Shown: piece after piece, positions 7,833 through 15,649 of the stretch
Position numbering within the stretch: position 1 is the first letter of the stretch
Layout: each line of letters opens with the position of its first letter
Origin: Curtobacterium poinsettiae
GTDB lineage: Bacteria > Actinomycetota > Actinomycetes > Actinomycetales > Microbacteriaceae
DNA length: 64,000 nt
NCBI RefSeq assembly: GCF_025677645.1
Contig: NZ_CP106879.1
Span: 2,356,001-2,420,000 of the forward strand
Direction: 5' to 3'
Position numbers and translations under genes: made by a program
Notes under the pieces: model-generated
Seen by the model: the letters and a program-made list of their open reading frames with translations, nothing else
Told to the model about the DNA's origin: nothing
Databases searched by the model: none

Positions 7833-9026
7833 ATGCGCCCGATCCGCCTCCAGGTGTCCGATGCCGATCTCGACGACCTGCACGCCCGTCTGCAGCGGGC
7901 GAGCGTTCCGGGACCCATCGGCGATGCGGCAGCCGGCAGCGCGCTGTCGATGGAGCGCCTGTCCGGCTTGCTCGAGCACTGGCGGACCGCGTTCGACTGG
8001 CGTCGCGTCGAGGACGAGCTGGCTACCGTGCCGCAGTTCCAGGCGGAGGTCGACGGGCAGCAGCTGCACTTCGCCCGGCTGACGGCGGCTGGGGACCCGA
8101 CGGTGCACATCCCGGTGATCGCGTTCCACGGCTGGCCGTACTCGTTCGTCGAGATGCTCCCGTTCGCCCGTGCGCTCTCCGGACGCATCGTCCGGCTCGC
8201 TGACGGCCGGACCGCGGGGTTCGACGTCGTCGTCCCGTCGCTGCCCGGTTTCGGCGCCTCGGCTCCGCTTGCGGGACGCCCGTTCACAGGCCCCGTGGTC
8301 GCCGAGCTGATGCACGCGCTCATGACGGAGGTGCTCGACCACGATCGGTACGTGACCTACGGGGAGGACGTCGGGTCGACGACGAGCGACTGGCTGGCCG
8401 CGCTGCACCCGGACTCGGTGATCGGGCTCTTCGCGACCCATGCCGCGTTCCCGCCGCCGTCACGCGCACAGGGCCTGACGGACGAGGAAGCCGGATGGCT
8501 GCGGCAGCACGACGCCGAGTGGGCGAGTGCGCTGGGCTACGCGAAGGTGCAGGCGACCCGGCCGGAGGTCCTGGCAGCGGCCCTGATGGACTCGCCGCTC
8601 GGCCTGGCCGCGTGGATCACCGAGAAACTGCTCGCCTGGTCCGGCGAGGGATCGTGGTGGACAGACGACGAGCTGCTGCGCACCGTCTCGCTCTACTGGT
8701 TCACCCGGAGCACGGGGTCGTCCTTCCGGCCGTACCTCGACCACCCGCGGCAGCCGGAACTCCCGATCGTCGAGGTGCCCGTCGCGGTTGCCGTGCAGAC
8801 CGGCGAGCGCGGGTTGCCCCGGTCGTACGGGGAGCGCACGTACCGCGACGTCCGGAGCTGGCACGACCTCGACCAAGGTGGCCACTTCACCGCGTGGCAG
8901 GTCCCGCGCACGCTCGCCGACGAGGTCGCCGCCTTCGCGACCGCGATCGGAGCAGCGGCGCCGGTCGGACCGGGCGCGGCGGTCGGCCCCGCTCAGGTGG
9001 GCGGTCGCAGCGCGCCCTCGACGTAA
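7833..9026 (+). CDS. Epoxide hydrolase (alpha/beta-hydrolase with EHN domain)
   Basis: A 397-residue protein. Residues 1-105 form the epoxide-hydrolase N-terminal domain, ending in the HGWP oxyanion motif (99-102). The nucleophile is Asp179 in GEDVG. A catalytic His lies in DLDQGGHFTAWQVP near the C-terminus. These enzymes add water to epoxides through an ester on the Asp. The ATG at 7833 lies seven bases after TAGCGT, so the mRNA is probably leaderless. The real substrate is unknown. Length fits the microsomal-type bacterial group. Confidence 0.88.
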   Translation: MRPIRLQVSDADLDDLHARLQRASVPGPIGDAAAGSALSMERLSGLLEHWRTAFDWRRVEDELATVPQFQAEVDGQQLHFARLTAAGDPTVHIPVIAFHGWPYSFVEMLPFARALSGRIVRLADGRTAGFDVVVPSLPGFGASAPLAGRPFTGPVVAELMHALMTEVLDHDRYVTYGEDVGSTTSDWLAALHPDSVIGLFATHAAFPPPSRAQGLTDEEAGWLRQHDAEWASALGYAKVQATRPEVLAAALMDSPLGLAAWITEKLLAWSGEGSWWTDDELLRTVSLYWFTRSTGSSFRPYLDHPRQPELPIVEVPVAVAVQTGERGLPRSYGERTYRDVRSWHDLDQGGHFTAWQVPRTLADEVAAFATAIGAAAPVGPGAAVGPAQVGGRSAPST

Positions 9027-9568
9027 CGCACGAGCGCATCCCGCCGCCGGTCGTGCTCGGCAGGGGAGTCCTCCGCCGTCGCGACCACGGTGATGGACCC
9101 CTGGGCCCAGGTCGCCGCGCTGGCGATGAGCAGTGCCCAGAGGTCGACCGGATCGAGGTCGTCTCGCACACGTCCGGCGCGCTGTTCGGCCGCGATCTCC
9201 CGCAGGTGCTGCTCGTCGTGCTCCTCGAACCCCGGGTACAGGTACCCGGCGCCGTCCTGCTCGAGGCGCTTCCACATGAGGAGTCGCACGAGCGCCGGGT
9301 CGGCCAGGTAGTCGTCGTACAACCGTGCCGCGTACCCGGGCAGGTCGGCGGCGTCGAAGGGCACGCGGTCGCCGTTGCCGAGGACGTGGGCGCGGAAGAC
9401 GGCGTCGAAGAGCGTGCTCTTGGCGCCGAAGTACGTGTAGATCATCGGCTTGCTCATGCCGGAACGCTCGGCGATGCGGTCGACCCGCGCGCCGGCGATG
9501 CCGTGCGCCGCGAACTCGGTGGTGGCCGCGTCGAGGATGCGTGCGCGGGTGTCGTCTGCGGTGCTCAC
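8993..9568 (-). CDS. TetR-family regulator, divergent from alcohol dehydrogenase
   Basis: A 191-residue TetR repressor: ILDAATTEFAAHG, then the helix-turn-helix GARVDRIAERSGMSKPMIYTYFGAKSTLF (residues about 24-54), then a helical ligand domain. The GTG start follows TAGGAT by seven bases, so transcripts are probably leaderless. Its 3' end overlaps the epoxide hydrolase gene by 34 bp. It faces the alcohol dehydrogenase across a palindrome at 9587, the likely operator for both promoters. Confidence 0.9.
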   Translation of the reverse strand: MSTADDTRARILDAATTEFAAHGIAGARVDRIAERSGMSKPMIYTYFGAKSTLFDAVFRAHVLGNGDRVPFDAADLPGYAARLYDDYLADPALVRLLMWKRLEQDGAGYLYPGFEEHDEQHLREIAAEQRAGRVRDDLDPVDLWALLIASAATWAQGSITVVATAEDSPAEHDRRRDALVRYVEGALRPPT

Positions 9569-9586
9569 ACGATCGATCCTAGGCGT

Positions 9587-9604
9587 CTACCAACTAGTAG
9601 GTAG
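9587..9604. promoter_or_regulatory. TetR operator between tetR and alcohol dehydrogenase
   Basis: An 18-bp dyad, CTACC-A-ACTAGT-A-GGTAG, has only one mismatched pair. It overlaps the -10 of the dehydrogenase (TAGTAT, 9602-9607) and lies next to the divergent tetR -10. Binding here would shut both promoters. Confidence 0.7.
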
Positions 9605-9614
9605 TATCGAGTCC

Positions 9615-10673
9615 ATGCTCACCACCGCACTCGTGTCCGACTCGCTCCACGATCCCCTCCACCCGGCCCCGCTCCTCCGACGCGACCTCCGTCCCGACGA
9701 CGTCGACGTCCGCGTGACGTTCTGCGGGGTCTGCCACAGCGACCTGCACGCCCTCGCCACGCCACCGGAGCAGGGCGGCACCTTCCCGCTCGTGCCGGGC
9801 CACGAGTTCGTCGGCGAGGTCGTCGCCGTCGGCGCGGCGGTCACCGGCTTCCGCCCCGGGGACCCCGTCGCGGTCGGCAACATCGTCGACTCGTGCGGCA
9901 CCTGCGCGATGTGCCGCCGGGGCCAGGAGAACTTCTGCGTCGAGTTCCCGACGCTGACGTACGCGGGGCGCGACCGTGTCGACGGTTCCGTCACAGCCGG
10001 TGCCTGGGCGGGTCGGTACGTCGTGCGTGACCGGTTCGTGTACCACCGTCCGGCCGCGCTGGACCCGGCGTCCGTGGCACCCCTGATGTGCGCCGGCATC
10101 ACGGTCTGGGAACCGATGCGTTCCGTCGGGGTCGGCCCGGGGACCCGCCTCGGCGTGATCGGGATCGGCGGTCTGGGGCACCTCGCGGTCCGGCTCGCGC
10201 GAGCGCTCGGCGCCGAGGTCACCGCGTTCACCACGACGCCGGCCAAGGCCGCGGACGCCGAGCGGCTCGGGGCCGACCACGTCGTGGTGTCGACCGACGC
10301 TGCGGCGATGCACGCCGCACGCGGCTCCCTCGACGTCGTGCTCGACACCGTCGCCGTGGAACACGACCTGGGCCCGTACCTCGGGGTGCTCGACCTCGAC
10401 GGCACGCTCTTCAGCCTCGGACACCTCGGCCCGGTGACGATCGCGACGACCGACCTGCTGATCGGGCGCAAGCGCCTCGCGTCGGCGGGTAGCGGCGGCC
10501 ACCACTGGACCCAGGACCTGCTCGACTTCTGCGGCGAGCACGGCATCGTCGCGGACGTCGAGGTCCTGCCCGCCGCCGCCGTCGCCACGGCCGTGGAACG
10601 CCTGGCGCGCGGTGACGTGCGCTACCGCTTCGTGCTCGACCTGCACGACCTCGACGCGCCCGAGTCGGCCTGA
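9615..10673 (+). CDS. Zinc-dependent alcohol dehydrogenase (CAD/YahK type)
   Basis: A 352-residue medium-chain dehydrogenase. Catalytic zinc ligands are visible in CGVCHSDLH and GHEFVG. The structural zinc Cys cluster lies at CGTCAMCRRGQENFC. The nucleotide-binding loop is GIGGLGHLAVRLARALGAEV. The pattern fits the cinnamyl/aryl alcohol dehydrogenase subgroup, which usually uses NADP(H) with aldehydes. The ATG at 9615 is seven bases from TAGTAT, a leaderless arrangement. The adjacent TetR and operator suggest induction by an aldehyde or related compound. Confidence 0.92.
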   Translation: MLTTALVSDSLHDPLHPAPLLRRDLRPDDVDVRVTFCGVCHSDLHALATPPEQGGTFPLVPGHEFVGEVVAVGAAVTGFRPGDPVAVGNIVDSCGTCAMCRRGQENFCVEFPTLTYAGRDRVDGSVTAGAWAGRYVVRDRFVYHRPAALDPASVAPLMCAGITVWEPMRSVGVGPGTRLGVIGIGGLGHLAVRLARALGAEVTAFTTTPAKAADAERLGADHVVVSTDAAAMHAARGSLDVVLDTVAVEHDLGPYLGVLDLDGTLFSLGHLGPVTIATTDLLIGRKRLASAGSGGHHWTQDLLDFCGEHGIVADVEVLPAAAVATAVERLARGDVRYRFVLDLHDLDAPESA

Positions 10674-10787
10674 CCCCGGAGTGGCGAGCGGAGGTCCTGC
10701 ACCTCGTCGAGGGTGATGCCGAGCCCCGCGTCGGCTCGGCGACGAGGACGAGGACCGCTCCCTGCTGCGTTCGCCGACGACGACCCG

Positions 10788-11579
10788 TCAGTACGACGTG
10801 CGACCGGTGGCCGCTTCGCCGAGCACCGCGGCCGCGCCGTGGGCGAGCAGGGTCCCGTCGGTGACGACGGCGACGCGGTCGAACCCGAGTGCGCGGAGCC
10901 GTTCGGCGCGGTCCAGGTCACCGGCGAAGGCGCCGGTGTGCTTGGCCGCGCGGCGGGCTGCGGCGACGATCGCGGGGAGTGCGGCCGGGCGGTGCTGGCC
11001 GTCGGCGAGGTCGTCGGCAGCTACGGCTCCGTCGTCGGCTGCGAGCAGTGCGTCCAGCTCGATGCCCAGTCCGATCGACAGGTCGAAGGGACCGACGAAC
11101 ACCGCCGTGACGCCCGGGATCGCCAGGATCTGCTCAGCGGCACGGAGGCCTTCGGGTGTCTCGAGCATCACCCACACCTCGGGGTCGGCAGCGGCGGCGG
11201 ACGGTGCCGCACCGCCCCAGAGTCCCGCCATCGGCCCCCAGCTCCGTCGGCCCCGCGGCGGGTAGTGCGCGGCACGGACGGCGTGCTCGGCCTGCTCGGC
11301 GGTTTCGATCATCGGGACGATCACGATGTCGGCGCCGAGGTCGAGTGCACGGCCGATCGCGGCGTCCGAGCCCTCGGCGACCCGGACGGCCACGGGGACC
11401 TGCCGTGCGACCGCGGCGAGCGCCGGCATCGTCGCCAGGAGTGTGGCGTCGTCGAAGGCGCCGTGCTGGGCGTCGAGACCGAGCCAGGCGAACCCGTTCT
11501 GCGCGATCTGGGCGGTGGTGCGGGGTTCGCCGAGCGTGCACCACACGCCGTCGGCGCGGCCGTCTCCGAGTGCGGGCAT
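10788..11579 (-). CDS. HpcH/HpaI-family aldolase
   Basis: A 263-residue class II pyruvate-type aldolase. Recognisable sites are the catalytic His in DAQHGAFDD, Arg in VAVRVAEG, metal ligand Glu in MLETPEG and metal ligand Asp in VGPFDLSIGLG. The family cleaves 2-keto-4-hydroxy acids such as 4-hydroxy-2-oxoheptanedioate. The true substrate is unknown and no other aromatic-degradation gene is nearby. The minus-strand ATG is at 11579. The 114 bp after its stop (10674-10787) hold no gene I can support. Confidence 0.88.
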   Translation of the reverse strand: MPALGDGRADGVWCTLGEPRTTAQIAQNGFAWLGLDAQHGAFDDATLLATMPALAAVARQVPVAVRVAEGSDAAIGRALDLGADIVIVPMIETAEQAEHAVRAAHYPPRGRRSWGPMAGLWGGAAPSAAAADPEVWVMLETPEGLRAAEQILAIPGVTAVFVGPFDLSIGLGIELDALLAADDGAVAADDLADGQHRPAALPAIVAAARRAAKHTGAFAGDLDRAERLRALGFDRVAVVTDGTLLAHGAAAVLGEAATGRTSY

Positions 11580-11663
11580 CGTGGTCCTCCGTCTGCTCGT
11601 GGTCCACCGGTCAGCGTACCGACGTGCCGTGGCACGGCTCGTGGCACCGGTACCGTTGCGTCC

Positions 11664-13043
11664 GTGACCGACGACCCCGATGCCGCCATCGCCCAGCACG
11701 TCCACAACGCCTGGGACGGTTCCCTGCGCCTGGTGCACATCACGATCTCGGACGAGGACGGTGACGCCTACCCCGGGCAGGACGTCGACCGCTGGGTGAT
11801 CGACGTCCGCGTCCCGATCACCGACGACGAGACCGAGGCGGTCTCCGTCGCCGAGGTCACCGCGTTCAGCAGCCGTGCGCCGGAGTCGCTCGAGGCGCTG
11901 GTGCTCGGCTACCAGGTCTCCGACGTCGCCGGGTCCTTCGCGTCCGCCGTCGCCGCGCAGGACGCGACGGGGGAGACGTTCTTCTCGCTGCAGACCCACG
12001 CCGCCGAGATGCTCGGCAAGCCCGACCTGCTCGCCGTCGACCGGCTCACGGTCCGTCCCGCGTACCGGGGGCTGCCCGGACTGCTGCCGGCGATCGTCGA
12101 CGCCGTCCGCCGCGGTCCTGCCGGTCGCACCGCGTCGTGGGTGCTCGCGGACCCGACGGCGTGGGACGTGCCGTTCGGCGAGGACGACCGGTCCGCCGGC
12201 GCGTTCGTGCAGTGGGCCGACACCGCGGTGCTCACCTCGATGAACGCCGCGCCGGACGACCTGGAACGCCTGTCGCTCGCGCCGTCGGCCGGTGGCATCG
12301 TGATGGGGTCCCGGTCGGACGAGGTGCACCTCGGCGACGCGATCGACCACGCGATGACACAGCCGGCGATCGCGGTGCCGTTCGACCTGCCGCCGAAGCT
12401 CCCCGCCAGCATCTGGGCCGCCGCGCCCGAGGACGTCCACGGCGTGCACGCGGACGAGACCACCGGGTCGATCACGGTCGAGACGCACGACGAACAGCTC
12501 GAGGTCGTCGGTTCGCCCGGTACCGCACCGCAGCTCGTGGGGATCTCGGCCTCGGCCGACGCCGCGACCCAGGAGTGGCTCCGCACCGTGCACCAGCGCT
12601 GGTGGCAGTACGAGCCGGACCTGCACGCCCGCATCCACGACGTCGTCGACGAGTACCTGTCCACCGGGCACATCGAATCGGCGTCGGACGAGCTCGCCGG
12701 GCACCTGCACGCACCCGACCTGCCGCCGTACCGGACGGAGTGGCCGGGCACCGGCACCGTCCTGCTCGAGGAACTCCGCGAGGACACCGAGCCCATCGTC
12801 TTCGACGCCGTGCTCGAGGACGGCAGCCGGCACGAGCACATCGGCGTGGTCGTCGTGCACGAGTCCGGACACGTCCGCGCGTTCCTGCACGACGAGTGGG
12901 AGCCCGGGTTCCCGGCCGCGGAGGCCGCGGTCGCGCACCTCATCAGCCTCGGTGCCGGCGAGTTCTTCGCGGACGCCCTGCACGACGAGCTGTCAGCGGG
13001 TGTCGAGCACGCGATCCTGACGGGTGACGTCCGCGGTCACTGA
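11664..13043 (+). CDS. Unknown 459-residue protein with GNAT-like segment
   Basis: The GTG start lies eight bases after TACCGT, suggesting a leaderless mRNA. Around residues 112-150 the sequence LLAVDRLTVRPAYRG, LLPAIVDAVRRG, SWVLADPTAWD resembles motif A of GNAT acetyltransferases. The C-terminal half is acidic, with SEFFADALHDEL-like helices, and matches no family I recognise. Tryptophan-rich WLRTVHQRWWQYEPDLHARIHDVVDEYL near residue 310 could be a helical motif. Composition and codon use fit a real gene. Confidence 0.7.
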   Translation: MTDDPDAAIAQHVHNAWDGSLRLVHITISDEDGDAYPGQDVDRWVIDVRVPITDDETEAVSVAEVTAFSSRAPESLEALVLGYQVSDVAGSFASAVAAQDATGETFFSLQTHAAEMLGKPDLLAVDRLTVRPAYRGLPGLLPAIVDAVRRGPAGRTASWVLADPTAWDVPFGEDDRSAGAFVQWADTAVLTSMNAAPDDLERLSLAPSAGGIVMGSRSDEVHLGDAIDHAMTQPAIAVPFDLPPKLPASIWAAAPEDVHGVHADETTGSITVETHDEQLEVVGSPGTAPQLVGISASADAATQEWLRTVHQRWWQYEPDLHARIHDVVDEYLSTGHIESASDELAGHLHAPDLPPYRTEWPGTGTVLLEELREDTEPIVFDAVLEDGSRHEHIGVVVVHESGHVRAFLHDEWEPGFPAAEAAVAHLISLGAGEFFADALHDELSAGVEHAILTGDVRGH

Positions 13044-13063
13044 CTGGGCCGCCCTGGGTCGGC

Positions 13064-13270
13064 TCAGACCGGGCGGTAGATCGCGATCGGCGGGGTGTCG
13101 TCGTCGCCCGCGTCGTGGGCGTCTCCCGTCGCGAGCCAGGTGCGGCCCTCGTGCTCGATCGTGGTCGGCAGGTCGCCGTGCACCAGGATCCGGATCGCGG
13201 GGGCGTGGCCGTCGACCAGGTCGACGCCGTGGGCCTCGGTCCCGCCGGGGTTGTCGTGCACGTAGCTCAT
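13064..13270 (-). CDS. Small hypothetical protein (68 residues)
   Basis: A short beta-rich sequence (AIRILVHGDLPTTIEHEGRTWLATGDAHD) with no membrane segment and no recognised motif. It converges on the 459-residue gene with a 20-bp gap. The ribosome site is weak. Confidence 0.5.
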   Translation of the reverse strand: MSYVHDNPGGTEAHGVDLVDGHAPAIRILVHGDLPTTIEHEGRTWLATGDAHDAGDDDTPPIAIYRPV

Positions 13271-13403
13271 GGTCCGATCGAACTCCGTCGACCTGACGGA
13301 CGGCCCGCGCCGCGCCGGACACGCCCGGAACCTTCACCGGAACCGGTGATGCCGCCCGTCATCGGGTAGAGTCATCTCCGCACGGCCAGGACGGCGTGCG
13401 AAT

Positions 13404-13475
13404 GCGGATGTGGCGCAGTGGTAGCGCATCACCTTGCCAAGGTGAGGGTCGCGAGTTCGAATCTCGTCATCCGCT
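13404..13475 (+). tRNA. tRNA-Gly (GCC anticodon), copy 2
   Basis: Identical over its whole length to the copy at 2879-2950, with anticodon GCC in loop TTGCCAA. It stands alone. Confidence 0.96.
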
Positions 13476-13518
13476 CGGGTCTGAAACGACCAAGAACACG
13501 AGAACGAAGCACCACCGG

Positions 13519-13548
13519 AACCCCCGATCGCCCACAGCGACGGGGGTT
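13519..13548 (+). terminator. Hairpin after the second tRNA-Gly
   Basis: An 8-bp stem (AACCCCCG/CGGGGGTT, arms 13519-13526 and 13541-13548) lies 44 bp after the tRNA. The rest of 13549-13763 shows nothing I can assign. Confidence 0.45.
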
Positions 13549-13763
13549 TCGTCGTACGTGGTGGGGGCCCGGCGAGCGCAGGCTTCGGGTACCCGCGCCC
13601 ACCGGGCGCGGAGGCGACCCTGCCCCCACTGGTCCGCGCCGGGTGGGTGGCCTGACGCAGTTCCGAGGATGTATCCGGAGCCGTCCGCCGGTCGGTTGGG
13701 AACCGGATCCAGTGTTGCGGGAACCCGCAAGAAACCCGCACGACGCGCCGCGGGAGCCTTGTG

Positions 13764-14033
13764 CTACTCGATGCCGTCCGGTGCCGACACCGACATCGTC
13801 CGGGCGCCGGGCAACCCCACCCACCGCCGGCCTCCGGACTCGACGACCGTGACGAGCACCGTGTCGCACCCGCGACAGCGCGCGACCGATCCCATCGCGG
13901 TGCGGTAGACGGTGGTCTGCCCGAGCACCCCGAGCGAACCGCACCCGGCGCACCGCAGGGCGACCGCGGTCGGCTCGGACCCCAGGCTGTGCGCCAGGGT
14001 CCCCGCCAGCGCGTTGCCGTCCACGACGACCAT
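13764..14033 (-). CDS. Small Cys4 zinc-ribbon protein (DUF6510-like)
   Basis: An 89-residue protein with two CxxC pairs (RCAGCGSLG and RCRGCDTVL), a zinc-ribbon layout. Its ATG overlaps the stop of the flavin reductase gene by one base (TGATG), so it is the third gene of the molybdopterin oxidoreductase operon. The DUF6510 label rests on memory of similar small proteins beside such reductases. Its role is unknown. Confidence 0.75.
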   Translation of the reverse strand: MVVVDGNALAGTLAHSLGSEPTAVALRCAGCGSLGVLGQTTVYRTAMGSVARCRGCDTVLVTVVESGGRRWVGLPGARTMSVSAPDGIE

Positions 14034-14824
14034 CAGTTGCCCCCGAACCGTTCTGCACGCACGTCGCTCGTGTCGTGCCCGAGTTCGGCGAGCCAGCGCA
14101 GCACCTGCTCGACGAACGGCGTCGATCCGCACACGTAGACCAGGGCACCCGCGTCCGGCGGGAACACGGCGGCGGCGAGCGCGTCCCGCGTCAGCCGTCC
14201 GGCCGGCACGGACGAGCCTGGAGGCGCGGTGCGGCTGTACACGTGGGACACCTCGAGCGGTGCCCGGCTCGCGAGTGCCTGGTCGAGTTCCGCACGGAAG
14301 AACACGTCGTCCGGTGTACGGACGGCCGCCAGGAGCCGGAAGGGCGCCGGGTCGTCCGCCTCGGCGTGGGCGGTCACCATCGCGACGAGCGGCACGATGC
14401 CGGAGCCGCCGGCGATGAGCTGCACCGGACGGGTGGACTCGCCCGGCCGCCAGACGAACCAACCGCCCAGGGGTCCGTGGACCTCGAGCGCGTCGCCGAC
14501 CTCGACGGCGTCGACGAGGAACGGCGAGACCTCGCCGCCGTCCACCCGGTCGACCGCGAGCACGACGTCGGTCGCGGGGCCGGCCGACGCGATGGAGTAC
14601 GAGCGCTGTGCCTGGTAGCCGTCCTCGGCGGTCAGCCGCAGGTCCAGGTGCTGCCCGGGGTCGTTGCCCGGCCAGGTTGGGACGTCGAGGACGATCCGGC
14701 GCGCGTTGGTCGTCTCGCGGCCGACGGACGCGACGGTGGCGGCGTGCCAGGCCGGCCGTCGGCGCGTGGCGGGACGAGCGACGGGGGCGATCCGTGCCTC
14801 CAGGCCGGTGTCGGGGAGCGTCAC
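14033..14824 (-). CDS. FAD-binding ferredoxin/flavodoxin reductase-type oxidoreductase
   Basis: A 263-residue protein. The FAD-binding motif RSYSIAS (about residue 78) and the NAD(P)-binding motif LIAGGSGIVPLVAM (about residue 144) are clear, with a CGSTPFVEQV motif at the end. It lacks a plant-type 2Fe-2S domain. The GTG start overlaps the upstream molybdopterin oxidoreductase gene (GTGA). It probably passes electrons between NAD(P)H and the molybdenum enzyme; that pairing is inferred from the operon. Confidence 0.88.
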   Translation of the reverse strand: MTLPDTGLEARIAPVARPATRRRPAWHAATVASVGRETTNARRIVLDVPTWPGNDPGQHLDLRLTAEDGYQAQRSYSIASAGPATDVVLAVDRVDGGEVSPFLVDAVEVGDALEVHGPLGGWFVWRPGESTRPVQLIAGGSGIVPLVAMVTAHAEADDPAPFRLLAAVRTPDDVFFRAELDQALASRAPLEVSHVYSRTAPPGSSVPAGRLTRDALAAAVFPPDAGALVYVCGSTPFVEQVLRWLAELGHDTSDVRAERFGGN

Positions 14825-15414
14825 CAGTACCGCTCTTCCTTCCACGGGTCGCCGTGCAGGTTGTAGCCCGCGTTCTCCCAGAAGCCGGGTTCGTCGTCGG
14901 ACTGCATGACGATGCCGCGCACCCACTTGGCGCTCTTCCAGAAGTACAGGTGGGGGACCAGCAGGCGGGCGGGTCCGCCGTGCTCGGGCGTCAGGGGCTC
15001 GCCGTCGGCCTCGAACGCGATCCAGGACTTGCCGTCGAGCAGCTCGTCGAGCGGCACGTTGGTCGTGTACCCGCCGTAGCTGTGCACCATGCAGTAGTCG
15101 AGATCGGTCTCGACGTCCGCGAACAGGCGGTCGAGCGGGACACCCCGCCACGGCATGTCGAGCTTGGTCCAGTGCGTGACGCAGTGGATGTCGACGGTGA
15201 CGTCCTCGACGCCGAGGGCGTGCACCTCGTCCCAGGTCCACTGGTGCAGGCCGGACTCGGTGCGGATCGAGAAGGCCCAGTCGGTCGGCTCGATGTCGGG
15301 CGTCGCGCCGGCGGACAGGACGGGCCAGTCGCGGACCAGGGTCTGACCGGGCGGGATGCGTGTGTCGTCGCGGTCGTCGCGGCGACCGCCGAACCCGCGG
15401 GTGAACGTGGCCAT
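14821..15414 (-). CDS. Sulfite oxidase/YedY-like molybdopterin oxidoreductase
   Basis: A 197-residue protein of the oxidoreductase molybdopterin-binding family. The molybdenum-coordinating Cys78 lies in DIHCVTHW. The motifs MVHSYGGYTTNVPL and GGPARLLVPHLYFWKSAKWV complete the cofactor site. The start chosen is the ATG at 15414, behind GAGGAGG. No Tat signal is present, so the enzyme probably stays in the cytoplasm. First gene of a three-gene operon with a flavin reductase and a Cys4 protein. Confidence 0.9.
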   Translation of the reverse strand: MATFTRGFGGRRDDRDDTRIPPGQTLVRDWPVLSAGATPDIEPTDWAFSIRTESGLHQWTWDEVHALGVEDVTVDIHCVTHWTKLDMPWRGVPLDRLFADVETDLDYCMVHSYGGYTTNVPLDELLDGKSWIAFEADGEPLTPEHGGPARLLVPHLYFWKSAKWVRGIVMQSDDEPGFWENAGYNLHGDPWKEERYW

Positions 15415-15587
15415 GGTCCTCCTCGGGGACGTCGGTGCGTTCCCGATCATGCCGCGATCCGGGCACGCTCGTGTAACGGGTTGGTAAACGTTCCAGGCGG
15501 GGACGGAACGGTCGTGCGCAGCGGCGGATCCGCGCGGGCTCGCCCATCGGGTCGAGCGCGGTGGCGGTCCGCGCGTCGGGAGCGGGC

Positions 15588-15629
15588 TTGGGGGATCGGC
15601 CGCGGACCTCTATCGTTCACCGGAACGAT
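15588..15629 (+). promoter_or_regulatory. Promoter and overlapping dyad of the peptide-uptake operon
   Basis: A -35-like TTGGGG (15588-15593) lies 17 bp before a -10-like TATCGT (15611-15616). A palindrome, ATCGTTC-ACCG-GAACGAT (15612-15629), overlaps the -10. AGGAGG (15633-15638) then precedes the ATG. The dyad suits the TetR encoded at the end of the operon, suggesting feedback control. Confidence 0.6.
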
Positions 15630-15649
15630 TACAGGAGGGGTCACCCCGA

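Noticed and set aside
10674..10787. Minus-strand fragment reading GLGITLDEVQDLRS
   Set aside because: It looks a little protein-like but is short, has no start or ribosome site, and matches nothing I can name.
11580..12983. Minus-strand extension of the HpcH-type aldolase frame
   Set aside because: The aldolase family begins at MPALGDG (11579); the upstream extension is antisense to the 459-residue gene.
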